This document shows, one piece after another, positions 1 to 6,134 of a DNA stretch of 13,769 nucleotides; position 1 is the stretch's first letter; the number at the start of each line of letters is the position of its first letter. The stretch comes from Methylophaga sp. (GTDB lineage Bacteria > Pseudomonadota > Gammaproteobacteria > Nitrosococcales > Methylophagaceae). The notes beneath the pieces were generated by a model, which did not search any database, had not been told where the DNA came from, and saw only the letters and a list, made by a program, of their open reading frames with translations. Location of the stretch: positions 1-13,769 of the forward strand of contig NZ_JAUSCC010000101.1 of assembly GCF_030651745.1 (NCBI RefSeq), given 5' to 3'. The translations under genes were made by a program, and so were the position numbers.

Positions 1-167
1 TCATGGACCATGATACCCAAGTCACTGAACATACTGACAATGTCTTCGACCTGATCCGCATCGACCAAATCTTCTGGACGGTGGTCATTGATCTCACCGT
101 AAGTGAGATAACCGCGTTCCTTGCCTAAGGGGATTAGTTCTTTTCCGCGTGATTGGTGAGCTTTCAT
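1..167 (-). CDS. rpoD: RNA polymerase sigma factor RpoD (sigma-70), N-terminal fragment
   Basis: Only the first 55 codons lie in the window; the gene continues past base 1. The protein opens MKAHQSRGKEL and contains GYLTYGEINDH followed by a PEDLVD segment, closely matching region 1.1 of primary sigma factors (E. coli has GYLTYAEVNDHLPEDIVD). Region 1.1 is the acidic N-terminal domain that keeps free sigma from binding DNA. The start at 167 is the only usable one: an in-frame TAA lies four codons upstream, and AAAGAGG just before the ATG serves as ribosome binding site. It is the last gene of the rpsU-yqeY-dnaG-rpoD operon and also appears to have its own promoter in the 95-bp gap after dnaG. 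Identity is close to certain even from this fragment. Confidence 0.95.
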   Translation of the reverse strand, partial: MKAHQSRGKELIPLGKERGYLTYGEINDHRPEDLVDADQVEDIVSMFSDLGIMVH

Positions 168-184
168 TCGGCCTCTTTATGCAT
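164..184 (-). other. Possible 6-codon leader ORF coupled to rpoD
   Basis: Reading the minus strand, ATG at 184 opens MHKEAE and stops at TGA 166-164, which overlaps the rpoD ATG (167-165) as ATGA. That geometry is typical of translational coupling. There is no clear Shine-Dalgarno in front of the small ORF, and the rpoD ribosome binding site lies inside it, so it may be chance. Confidence 0.2.
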
Positions 185-207
185 GGTGACGGTGTTTTTG
201 GCGGTAA

Positions 208-222
208 CACTATATTATAGTG
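208..222 (-). promoter_or_regulatory. rpoD-proximal promoter -10 inside a perfect palindrome
   Basis: On the minus strand the 15-mer CACTATAATATAGTG is a perfect 7-1-7 inverted repeat. It contains a consensus -10 box, TATAAT (214-219), about 50 bases upstream of the rpoD start. The best -35 at 17-bp spacing is ATGCAA, which is poor, so the promoter is inferred mainly from its -10. The symmetry over the -10 could form an operator or simply reflect AT-rich sequence. Enteric rpoD also has additional promoters near the dnaG-rpoD junction. Confidence 0.45.
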
Positions 223-262
223 AAAGCACTTCGTTATTGCATCATTTTTGATTACAGAACAC

Positions 263-1987
263 TCACTTAAAGGATTTCACTTCCATTTTTTCAGCCTCTG
301 TTAATTGGCTGAGAGGTTTGCTCATCAAATAAGTTAAACGTTCATCTCTTGCTTGCTTGTTTAGACGACTCACAATCCCGATGAGTTCATGCTCCAGCTG
401 TTCTGGTGACAAATTCAACGATTGCACCGCGAGCTTTTCCATATAGGGAGCTTGTTGGGTGTCTCGCCAGCGCTCCAACAGCTGTGCGGTTTTAAGATGG
501 GGATGCTCACGCATGGTTTCAAGTAGCTGAATTAAAATCGTTAAGCCCGGCAGATCCAGCAGAGATAATTTATCGGTATCCGGAACTGCTTCATGCAATT
601 GCGGATGCTGTAACAGAATCATCACCGCCATGCGCACCGGCGTCATATTTGCCATCGCATTTTGTTTACTATTTTTAGCTCGTGGCGGTGCTGCTGGCTT
701 GTCCAGATGCTTGTTTAAGGTAGCGATATTGGTCCTGGCATGATCTGCCAGCTGCTGTTCCAGCATATCGCGATACAAACCGGCTGGAATATGCCGTAGA
801 TAGGGTTTGGCTATTTCAACCAGTCTTGCACGGCCATCCATCGATTGACTGTCAACGCGGGAAAGCAAGGTGGCGAAGAAAAACTCGGAATAGCTCTGTG
901 CCTGATCGACTAACTGATTAAATCCAGCCGCTCCCTGTTCTCTGACCATGGTATCGGGATCCTGTCCTTCCGGCAGGAACATAAATTTCAGTTCAAAGTT
1001 GCCACCAAGAATTGGCAATGCGTTTTCTGCAGCCCGCCAGGCAGCCTCTTTACCAGCGCGGTCACCATCAAAACAAAAAACAATTTCTGGCGCGCTACGC
1101 GTCAGAAGCCGTAAATGTTCAGATGTTGTCGCAGTCCCTAATGTTGCCACCGCATTGTTAATCCCAAATTGGGCCAGTGCAATCACATCCATATAGCCTT
1201 CAACAATCAGAATTTTTTCTAATCGACGGTTGGCTTTTCGTGCCTGATATAAGCCATACAGTTCCTGGCCTTTATGAAAGATGGGGGTTTCTGGAGAATT
1301 TAAATATTTCGGTGTGCCATCAGCATCAATGACTCGTCCACCAAAAGCTATGACTCGCCCTCGGCGATCTCGGATAGGAAACATCAGTCGATCACGAAAA
1401 CGATCGTAGCTACGGCCCTTATCGTTTTTAATCAACATTCCGGCTTCGAATAACTGATCCTGACTTTGTTGATTGTTACCAAAAGTACGTAACAGATTGT
1501 CCCAACCATCGGGAGCCATACCAATATCAAAAGCCGCAACAGTTTCGGGGCTCAGCCCACGCTTTTGAATATAGTCCTGAAAAGCTTGCCGTTGCGGATG
1601 GTTTTGCAGTTGATGTGCATAATAACGACTGACCTTATCCATCAATTCGTAAAGGTTTTGTCTGGCGGGGGTCAACGCGGCTTGCTGGGTTACCGGAACC
1701 TGCATACCAACCGTATCAGCAAGCTCCTGAATGGCTTCAGGGAAACTGAGCTGATCGTATTCCATCAAAAACCCAATGGCTGTGCCATGAGCACCACAAC
1801 CAAAGCAATGATAAAACTGTTTATCAGGACTAACGGTAAATGAGGGGGTTTTCTCGTTGTGGAAAGGGCAACAGGCGTGCAGGTTTTTACCGGCTTTTTT
1901 CAGCGGTACGCGAGCATCGATAATATCGACGATATCTACTCGTGAGAGCAATTCATCAATAAATTGTGGAGGGATTTGTCCGGCCAT
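263..1987 (-). CDS. dnaG: DNA primase DnaG
   Basis: DnaG synthesises the RNA primers for leading-strand initiation and Okazaki fragments, working with the DnaB helicase. The 574-residue length fits the family (E. coli 581). The N-terminal CHC2 zinc-binding domain shows C39/H43 and C61/C64 (CPFH ... CFGCG). The RNA-polymerase basic segment follows at about 195-219 (DRFRDRLMFPI...FGGR). The Toprim catalytic centre has EGYMDV at 263-268 and DGDRAG at 307-312. The C-terminal part, from about 440, is the variable DnaB-interacting domain. The ATG at 1987 gives the canonical start MAGQIPPQFIDELL. No Shine-Dalgarno is visible, and the start codon lies inside a 9-bp inverted repeat (see 1981-2003). 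It lies 68 bp downstream of yqeY and 95 bp upstream of rpoD. No disruption is seen. Confidence 0.98.
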   Translation of the reverse strand: MAGQIPPQFIDELLSRVDIVDIIDARVPLKKAGKNLHACCPFHNEKTPSFTVSPDKQFYHCFGCGAHGTAIGFLMEYDQLSFPEAIQELADTVGMQVPVTQQAALTPARQNLYELMDKVSRYYAHQLQNHPQRQAFQDYIQKRGLSPETVAAFDIGMAPDGWDNLLRTFGNNQQSQDQLFEAGMLIKNDKGRSYDRFRDRLMFPIRDRRGRVIAFGGRVIDADGTPKYLNSPETPIFHKGQELYGLYQARKANRRLEKILIVEGYMDVIALAQFGINNAVATLGTATTSEHLRLLTRSAPEIVFCFDGDRAGKEAAWRAAENALPILGGNFELKFMFLPEGQDPDTMVREQGAAGFNQLVDQAQSYSEFFFATLLSRVDSQSMDGRARLVEIAKPYLRHIPAGLYRDMLEQQLADHARTNIATLNKHLDKPAAPPRAKNSKQNAMANMTPVRMAVMILLQHPQLHEAVPDTDKLSLLDLPGLTILIQLLETMREHPHLKTAQLLERWRDTQQAPYMEKLAVQSLNLSPEQLEHELIGIVSRLNKQARDERLTYLMSKPLSQLTEAEKMEVKSFK

Positions 1988-2003
1988 AAATCAATTATGG
2001 CCG
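1981..2003 (-). promoter_or_regulatory. Hairpin enclosing the dnaG start codon
   Basis: The minus-strand transcript reads CGGCCATAA, five bases (TTGAT), then TTATGGCCG: a perfect 9-bp stem with a 5-nt loop. The dnaG ATG (1987-1985) and its second codon GCC are in the 3' arm, so the start codon would be base-paired. No Shine-Dalgarno precedes it. Low primase expression is known for the enteric operon, and this structure could achieve that here; the function is inferred. Confidence 0.55.
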
Positions 2004-2023
2004 AAGTCTGTCTTGAATGTTAA

Positions 2024-2045
2024 CCACGTCTGAAAAAAGACCTGG
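2024..2045 (-). promoter_or_regulatory. Imperfect hairpin in the yqeY-dnaG gap
   Basis: On the minus strand CCAGGTCT pairs with AGACGTGG around a 6-nt loop TTTTTC, with one internal G-G mismatch. It begins 10 bases after the yqeY stop. The T run is in the loop, not after the stem, so it does not look like an intrinsic terminator. An RNA processing or pausing element is possible but unproven. Confidence 0.25.
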
Positions 2046-2055
2046 TAATGCTTGC

Positions 2056-2517
2056 TTAGGAACTGAGCGCGGCCTTGACTTGGCTGCTCACTGCGCCCAT
2101 ATCAGCGCGACCTTGAACTTTTGGGCGCAATACATTCATCACCGCACCCATATCTTTCTGACTGCTGGCACCTGTCTCTTTAATCGCATCGGCAATAGCT
2201 GCCTGCAATTCTGCTTCACTCAAAGCCGTCGGCAAAAACTCTTCGATAATGACGAGTTCCGCTTTTTCGATAACGGCCAAGTCTTCACGACCAGCTTGCT
2301 CAAATTGAGACAAAGCGTCTTTACGCTGCTTGGTCATTTTGGTCAGCACAACGATAATGTCGTCATCTGACATATCCTGGCGATTATCGACTTCAACTTG
2401 CTTGATGGCAGCGGTAATTTGTCGCAATGTACCAAGACGATCTTTGTCTTTGGCGCGCATTGCGTCTTTAACACTATCTTGAATTCGAGCTTTAAGCGGA
2501 CTGGCTTCTTGAGGCAT
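2056..2517 (-). CDS. yqeY: GatB/YqeY domain protein
   Basis: A 153-residue soluble protein of the YqeY family, related to the C-terminal tail domain of the GatB subunit of Glu-tRNA(Gln) amidotransferase; the free-standing protein has no established function. Recognition rests on the N-terminal LKARIQDSVKDAMRAKDKDRLGTLRQITAAIKQ-like helical block (stated in part: KDAMRAKDKDRLGTLR), the central TKMTKQRKDALSQFEQAGREDL segment (key part KQRKDALSQFEQAGR), and the tail with DMGAVMNVLRPKVQGRADM. The length is typical (about 148). It lies 23 bp after rpsU and before dnaG, a position common in non-enteric gammaproteobacteria and absent in E. coli. No Shine-Dalgarno is visible; the ATG abuts an 8-bp inverted repeat. 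Confidence is high for family, low for biochemical role. Confidence 0.92.
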   Translation of the reverse strand: MPQEASPLKARIQDSVKDAMRAKDKDRLGTLRQITAAIKQVEVDNRQDMSDDDIIVVLTKMTKQRKDALSQFEQAGREDLAVIEKAELVIIEEFLPTALSEAELQAAIADAIKETGASSQKDMGAVMNVLRPKVQGRADMGAVSSQVKAALSS

Positions 2518-2534
2518 TAGAATAAGATTCTAAT
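2516..2534 (-). promoter_or_regulatory. Hairpin at the yqeY start codon
   Basis: In the 23-bp gap after rpsU the minus strand reads ATTAGAAT, CTT, ATTCTAAT: a perfect 8-bp inverted repeat. Its last two bases are the A and T of the yqeY ATG (2517-2515). The stem is AT-rich and would be weak. It occupies the place where a Shine-Dalgarno would be, so yqeY may depend on ribosomes arriving from rpsU, or the site may be an RNA processing point. The function is inferred. Confidence 0.4.
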
Positions 2535-2540
2535 CAGCAA

Positions 2541-2756
2541 TTAGTACATGCGAACGCGGCTAGCGTTTTCACGAGACAGTTTCTTTTGGTGACGTTTCAC
2601 AGCGGCAGCTGCAGCACGTTTACGAACCGTTGTTGGTTTTTCGTAAGCTTCGCGAGCGCGAGCTTCGGCAACCGTACCGGCTTTTTCACAAGCACGTTTG
2701 AAACGACGTAAAGCTACGTCAAATGGTTCGTTTTCTTTAACCTTAACAGATGGCAT
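2541..2756 (-). CDS. rpsU: 30S ribosomal protein S21
   Basis: Small-subunit protein S21, which sits near the 3' end of 16S rRNA and supports initiation. The 71-residue length equals that of E. coli S21, and the sequence is near-identical in blocks: [17 protein letters not shown], then CEKAG, YEKPTT, and a basic C-terminus ending RVRMY. An AGGA about nine bases before the ATG at 2756 serves as ribosome binding site. It is the first gene of the operon running through yqeY, dnaG and rpoD, and is divergent from tsaD, the classical arrangement. High S21 and low primase output from one transcript is the known regulatory problem of this operon, and hairpins in the junctions fit that. Confidence 0.98.
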   Translation of the reverse strand: MPSVKVKENEPFDVALRRFKRACEKAGTVAEARAREAYEKPTTVRKRAAAAAVKRHQKKLSRENASRVRMY

Positions 2757-2796
2757 TCAATACATTCCTAAACAGACAATGACGGAAAAGCCCTTA

Positions 2797-2825
2797 ATTG
2801 TACGAGATCTATTTAGGAAAGAAAA
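2797..2825 (-). promoter_or_regulatory. Candidate rpsU operon promoter
   Basis: On the minus strand TACAAT (2797-2802) is a 5/6 match to the -10 consensus, about 40 bases upstream of the rpsU ATG. The hexamer 17 bp further upstream (2820-2825, TTTTCT) matches the -35 consensus at only 3/6. It is the best candidate in the 152-bp rpsU-tsaD gap for this direction. For tsaD the best plus-strand -10 is CATAAT at 2868-2873, with no convincing -35. Confidence 0.4.
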
Positions 2826-2908
2826 TACTTAATGCTAATTAGTTGGATGAGACCAACACCATCAAGGCATAATAATTGGCATTGAATCCACTCAGCCAGA
2901 AGAAATTT

Positions 2909-3925
2909 ATGCGTGTATTAGGAATTGAATCATCTTGTGATGAAACAGGTATTGCACTCTATGATACTGAAAAGGGCTTATTAGCTCACGCACTTTTCAG
3001 TCAGATTGAAATGCATGCCGAATACGGCGGGGTAGTGCCCGAGCTGGCCTCACGTGATCATATCCAGAAAGCCTTGCCGTTAATGCAGCAGGTTTTGGAT
3101 GAAGCCGGCCTGCAACGCAATGATATCGATGCAGTTGCCTATACGGCTGGTCCAGGTCTGGTCGGTGCTTTATTAGTTGGTGCCGCGATTGGCCGCAGTT
3201 TAGCCTGGGCATTAAATATTCCAGCCTTGCCAATCAATCATATGGAAGGGCACTTGTTATCACCGCTGCTGGAAGCTAACCCACCAGCATTTCCTTTTGT
3301 ATCGTTGTTGATTTCTGGTGGCCACACCTTACTGGTAGACGTTAAAGGAGTGGGTGAGTATCAGTTAATGGGCGAATCCATTGATGATGCTGTCGGAGAA
3401 GCATTTGATAAAACCGCCAAAATGTTGGGTTTGGGTTACCCGGGCGGCCCGGCATTGGCCGCTTTGGCTGAAAAGGGACAAGAGGGTGCTTATCTGTTCC
3501 CCAGACCGATGACTAATCGTCCGGGTTTGGATTTCAGCTTTAGTGGATTGAAAACCTTTGCTTTAAATACCTGGCATAACAGCGATCAAAGTGAACAGAC
3601 GAAAGCTGATATTGCATTGGCTTTTCAAACTGCTGCAGTGGAGACCTTAGTAATTAAATGCCGCCGGGCATTAAAGCAAAGTGGCCATAAACGTCTTGTG
3701 GTGGCTGGTGGAGTCAGCGCTAACAAGTCTTTGCGAGCAGCTTTGGATGCAATACCAAAAGTGCAGGTTTATTACCCGCAATTACAATTCTGCAGTGATA
3801 ACGGTGCAATGATCGCGTTTGCCGGCGCAATGAGGCAACAAGCCATGGTTATGGAATCTGAAGCCACATTTAATGTGCGCTCGCGTTGGCCTTTAGATGA
3901 ATTAACGGCGCCGGTTTCAGCCTGA
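2909..3925 (+). CDS. tsaD: tRNA N6-threonylcarbamoyladenosine synthase subunit TsaD
   Basis: TsaD, with TsaB and TsaE, transfers threonylcarbamoyl from TsaC's threonylcarbamoyl-AMP onto A37 of ANN-decoding tRNAs. The ATG at 2909 gives 338 residues starting [14 protein letters not shown], matching E. coli TsaD (337). The frame stays open back to a TTG at 2876, but those 11 codons are not family sequence. Visible motifs of the ASKHA fold: ESSCDET (7-13), the metal-binding pair H111 and H115 in NHMEGH, a SGGHT loop, [14 protein letters not shown], and [12 protein letters not shown] near the C-terminus followed by CSDNGAMIA. Only a weak purine-rich AGAAGAAA precedes the start. It is divergent from rpsU. 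Its stop lies inside the 3' end of convergent plsY (9-bp overlap), with no terminator between. Confidence 0.97.
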   Translation: MRVLGIESSCDETGIALYDTEKGLLAHALFSQIEMHAEYGGVVPELASRDHIQKALPLMQQVLDEAGLQRNDIDAVAYTAGPGLVGALLVGAAIGRSLAWALNIPALPINHMEGHLLSPLLEANPPAFPFVSLLISGGHTLLVDVKGVGEYQLMGESIDDAVGEAFDKTAKMLGLGYPGGPALAALAEKGQEGAYLFPRPMTNRPGLDFSFSGLKTFALNTWHNSDQSEQTKADIALAFQTAAVETLVIKCRRALKQSGHKRLVVAGGVSANKSLRAALDAIPKVQVYYPQLQFCSDNGAMIAFAGAMRQQAMVMESEATFNVRSRWPLDELTAPVSA

Positions 3926-4513
3926 TTTTTTCTCTTCACCGGCCAGTAAACGCTGAATATTGCCACGATGACGCCACAGCAACAGCACGGCAATTATCAA
4001 AATTATCCAGCGAGCAAATACTGTATCAATCAACCACAGCGCATAAACCGGGGTTAGTGCTGCCGCAGTAATCGCTGATAATGACGAAATCCGGCTAATT
4101 ACAAACACGACAATCCATGTAAGTAAGGCTGCGCCAGCCAATGCCGGTGAAAGCGCAAGAAACGCACCTAATGCCGTTGCAACCCCTTTACCGCCCTTAA
4201 ACTGAAAAAACACGGGATAGAGATGGCCAAGAAAGGCAAAGAAAGCGATTAAGACCAGGATATCAATATCAAACCCCATCATCCGGCCGATTAATACCGG
4301 AATAACGCCCTTTAACACATCAAGTAGCAATACTAATGCTGCGAGTTTTTTGCTGCCCATCCGCAGAACATTAGTCGCACCAGGATTGCCGGAACCTTGT
4401 GTCCGGGGATCCGGTAATCCAGCAACTTTGCAGAGTATTACAGCGCTCGACAATGAGCCAATAAGGTATGCGCCGAGCAATGCAAGCAGCGCGATAGCAG
4501 TTATTTCAGGCAT
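3917..4513 (-). CDS. plsY: Glycerol-3-phosphate acyltransferase PlsY
   Basis: An inner-membrane enzyme that moves the acyl group from acyl-phosphate (made by PlsX) to sn-glycerol-3-phosphate, giving lysophosphatidic acid, the first committed step of phospholipid synthesis. The 198 residues fit the family (about 200). Most of the chain is hydrophobic, with several membrane segments. The conserved cytoplasmic motifs are all present: GSGNPGATN at 40-48, [18 protein letters not shown] in the middle, and [13 protein letters not shown] at the C-terminus. The N-terminus ([20 protein letters not shown]) gives a standard first helix. It converges on tsaD and overlaps it by 9 bp. It is divergent from folB with a 76-bp gap holding a good promoter. 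The substrate comes from GpsA, encoded further along the window. Confidence 0.96.
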   Translation of the reverse strand: MPEITAIALLALLGAYLIGSLSSAVILCKVAGLPDPRTQGSGNPGATNVLRMGSKKLAALVLLLDVLKGVIPVLIGRMMGFDIDILVLIAFFAFLGHLYPVFFQFKGGKGVATALGAFLALSPALAGAALLTWIVVFVISRISSLSAITAAALTPVYALWLIDTVFARWIILIIAVLLLWRHRGNIQRLLAGEEKKSG

Positions 4514-4539
4514 GTTATGATGCGACCTTTAAAGAAGTA

Positions 4540-4574
4540 GCGGTATTATTCAGTACCGCCAGTATTTTTGCCAA
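4540..4574 (-). promoter_or_regulatory. plsY promoter with overlapping inverted repeat
   Basis: The minus strand has TTGGCA (4569-4574, 5/6 to -35), an 18-bp spacer, and AATAAT (4545-4550, 5/6 to -10), placing the start of transcription near 4538 and leaving a leader of about 25 bases for plsY. A perfect 6-bp inverted repeat, GCGGTA (4540-4545) and TACCGC (4554-4559) with 8 bases between, overlaps the -10 and spacer. It could be an operator shared with the divergent folB. The promoter assignment is sequence-based; the operator is inferred. Confidence 0.5.
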
Positions 4575-4589
4575 CACTGAAGCGACATC

Positions 4590-4943
4590 ATGGATAAAAT
4601 TTTTCTTAATGATCTCAAAGTAGACACCATTATTGGTATTTATTATTGGGAGCGTGAAACCCTGCAAACATTACGTTTTGATTTGGAAATGGACTGGGAT
4701 ATCCGCCAGGCGGCTAAATCAGATGATATTTCAAATACTTTGGATTATGGCGCTGTTGCCAATGTCTTGGTGGAATTTGTCGCCAATAGCCGTTATCTGC
4801 TGATAGAAAGGCTTGCTGAAGAAGTGGCGCAGCTATTATTGAAAACCTTCGCTATTCCAAAACTCAAATTGACCTTGACCAAACCGGTCAAATTGCATGG
4901 TCAGAATTACGCACAAATTGTTATCGAGCGCTCTAACGGATGA
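4590..4943 (+). CDS. folB: Dihydroneopterin aldolase FolB
   Basis: FolB cleaves 7,8-dihydroneopterin to 6-hydroxymethyl-7,8-dihydropterin and glycolaldehyde in folate synthesis, and can also epimerise dihydroneopterin. The 117-residue length is typical. Close family features: IGIYYWERE near the N-terminus, WDIRQAAKSDDISNTLDY (36-53), the glutamate-containing LIERLAEEVA (E73), and the catalytic lysine K98 in LTLTKP, the same number as in E. coli FolB. It opens with MDKIFLNDLKVDTIIG. The stop overlaps the next gene, folK, as ATGA, so the two enzymes of consecutive steps are translationally coupled. No strong Shine-Dalgarno or plus-strand promoter is obvious in the 76-bp gap upstream. Confidence 0.96.
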   Translation: MDKIFLNDLKVDTIIGIYYWERETLQTLRFDLEMDWDIRQAAKSDDISNTLDYGAVANVLVEFVANSRYLLIERLAEEVAQLLLKTFAIPKLKLTLTKPVKLHGQNYAQIVIERSNG

Positions 4944-5467
4944 GGCAACGGCAAGGTTATCTGCTTGGGCTGGGCTCCAATCTCGGTCCGCAGGACAATA
5001 TGGCTGCCATGGTAACAGCGCTGGTGAGTGAGTTTGGTGAGCTTGATATCAGTCGCGTACTGAAAATACCACCTGTCGGAATGAACAGTCATCGCGATTT
5101 TTTAAATACGATCATTTTTGTTGAAACCGACTTGCCGCAAACTGCATTAAAAGCGTTTTGTAACCAGATAGAAATCCAGTTAGGGCGGGATCGGGATGAT
5201 CCATTAAGTAAAACCAAAGATCGCCCAGCCGATATCGATATTCTTTGTTCACTTAAATTGCCCGAAGAAGCTGATATTGCCGTGAGCAATGTGACTGACG
5301 AATATTTTCTTTATCCGATCATTCGCGAACTATTAGGTTATCTGACGGAAACCACAGAAGTGTCACCACCGGAAGGTTTGTTAATCAAGACATCACACCT
5401 AAGCTTTGGAGAGACGGCGACCACCATCTACTGGGATGGTAGCGCCAGTAATAAAGGGATTCTCTAG
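4940..5467 (+). CDS. folK: Divergent 6-hydroxymethyl-dihydropterin pyrophosphokinase FolK
   Basis: HPPK transfers pyrophosphate from ATP to the FolB product, activating it for dihydropteroate synthase. The N-terminus has the family signature GLGSNLG (10-16), and the HRDFLN segment (51-56) matches the substrate-binding QxxFLN region. LGRDRDD (81-87) is followed by R95, D98 and D100, which keep the R-x-x-D-x-D spacing of the catalytic metal site. The usual G-P-R is K-D-R here, and the residues between R and D are P-A, not T-L. The C-terminal third (from about 105) is unlike enteric FolK. The last 23 codons overlap convergent folM. The 175-residue length is slightly above average. The start is set by the ATGA overlap with folB and that context strongly supports the call. 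Confidence 0.85.
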   Translation: MRQRQGYLLGLGSNLGPQDNMAAMVTALVSEFGELDISRVLKIPPVGMNSHRDFLNTIIFVETDLPQTALKAFCNQIEIQLGRDRDDPLSKTKDRPADIDILCSLKLPEEADIAVSNVTDEYFLYPIIRELLGYLTETTEVSPPEGLLIKTSHLSFGETATTIYWDGSASNKGIL

Positions 5468-6118
5468 CAAACTTTTGATGGCAAGGTAAACCGGCTCTGC
5501 ACCACCTTCCCGTGCCAACGGGGTTTCCGCCAACATTTTCTGTCTTACTTCTTGACTGTGTGACTCGGTGAATAAAACTGGGCCTGGAGCTACAGAATTT
5601 ACCTTGATATGCGGCGCCAGTTTTTTAGCTAAAACCAATGTCAGATTATGCAATCCCGCTTTGGTTGTGCCATAGATATCAAAACGCGGTGTCGGGTTTT
5701 CAACGTTGATATCAGTAATATGAATAATATCCGCCGGATCTTCTCCCGGGCCTTTTAACGTTGCAGATAGCGCCTGATTGATAAGGAATGGCGCTAGCAT
5801 ATGCACGGTAAAAAAATGCTGATATTGCTCTGCAGCCTCGTTTAAATCTTCAGCTGTCGGAGTAAAAGCAGATGCGTTATGCACAATGCCTCGATATGTT
5901 TGGCTTAACTGCTGCAATTGCTCAATAAACGCCATAATACTGGCAGTATCCTGCAGATCAGCCTGAATGGTCTGTATGCCTAAATGCCGTAGTTTTTGGA
6001 CATCTTCGGTTTCAGTACGGTAATGTGCCAATACATCATAACCATCCTGTTTTAGCCTGGAGGCAATATGAAAACCAACACGCCGTCCGGCACCTGTTAC
6101 TAAAATAGGATTATCCAC
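5399..6118 (-). CDS. folM: FolM-type dihydromonapterin/pteridine reductase (short-chain dehydrogenase)
   Basis: FolM enzymes reduce dihydromonapterin to tetrahydromonapterin with NADPH and have weak dihydrofolate reductase activity. The 239-residue protein has the nucleotide motif TGAGRRVG (8-15), with the arginine pair typical of pteridine reductases, HNASAF (80-85), and a catalytic set D136, Y149, K153. An Asp instead of the usual SDR Ser at that place is the mark of pteridine reductases: Leishmania PTR1 has D181, Y194, K198 with the same spacing. The sequence continues APGP and ends in a VDGGRRL motif as in E. coli FolM. The start is GTG at 6118 with a weak GGAA upstream. It converges on folK, overlapping 69 bp, and is 16 bp from the divergent methyltransferase. 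The pterin neighbourhood supports the function; a general SDR is less likely. Confidence 0.85.
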   Translation of the reverse strand: MDNPILVTGAGRRVGFHIASRLKQDGYDVLAHYRTETEDVQKLRHLGIQTIQADLQDTASIMAFIEQLQQLSQTYRGIVHNASAFTPTAEDLNEAAEQYQHFFTVHMLAPFLINQALSATLKGPGEDPADIIHITDINVENPTPRFDIYGTTKAGLHNLTLVLAKKLAPHIKVNSVAPGPVLFTESHSQEVRQKMLAETPLAREGGAEPVYLAIKSLLENPFITGATIPVDGGRRLSKA

Positions 6119-6134
6119 TGAAATTTCCGACTAA

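Noticed and set aside
948..1196. Plus-strand open frame antisense to dnaG
   Set aside because: It is antisense to the conserved Toprim region of dnaG and encodes a low-complexity, non-family protein with no ribosome binding site; similar antisense frames at 1565-1843 and 2017-2370 were dropped for the same reason.
2842..2857. GTTGG/CCAAC inverted repeat in the rpsU-tsaD gap as an operator or hairpin
   Set aside because: Only 5 bp with a 6-base loop; expected by chance in this length of sequence.
2876..2908. Upstream TTG start extending tsaD by 11 codons
   Set aside because: The extension is not family sequence, whereas ATG at 2909 gives the canonical [14 protein letters not shown] start and length.
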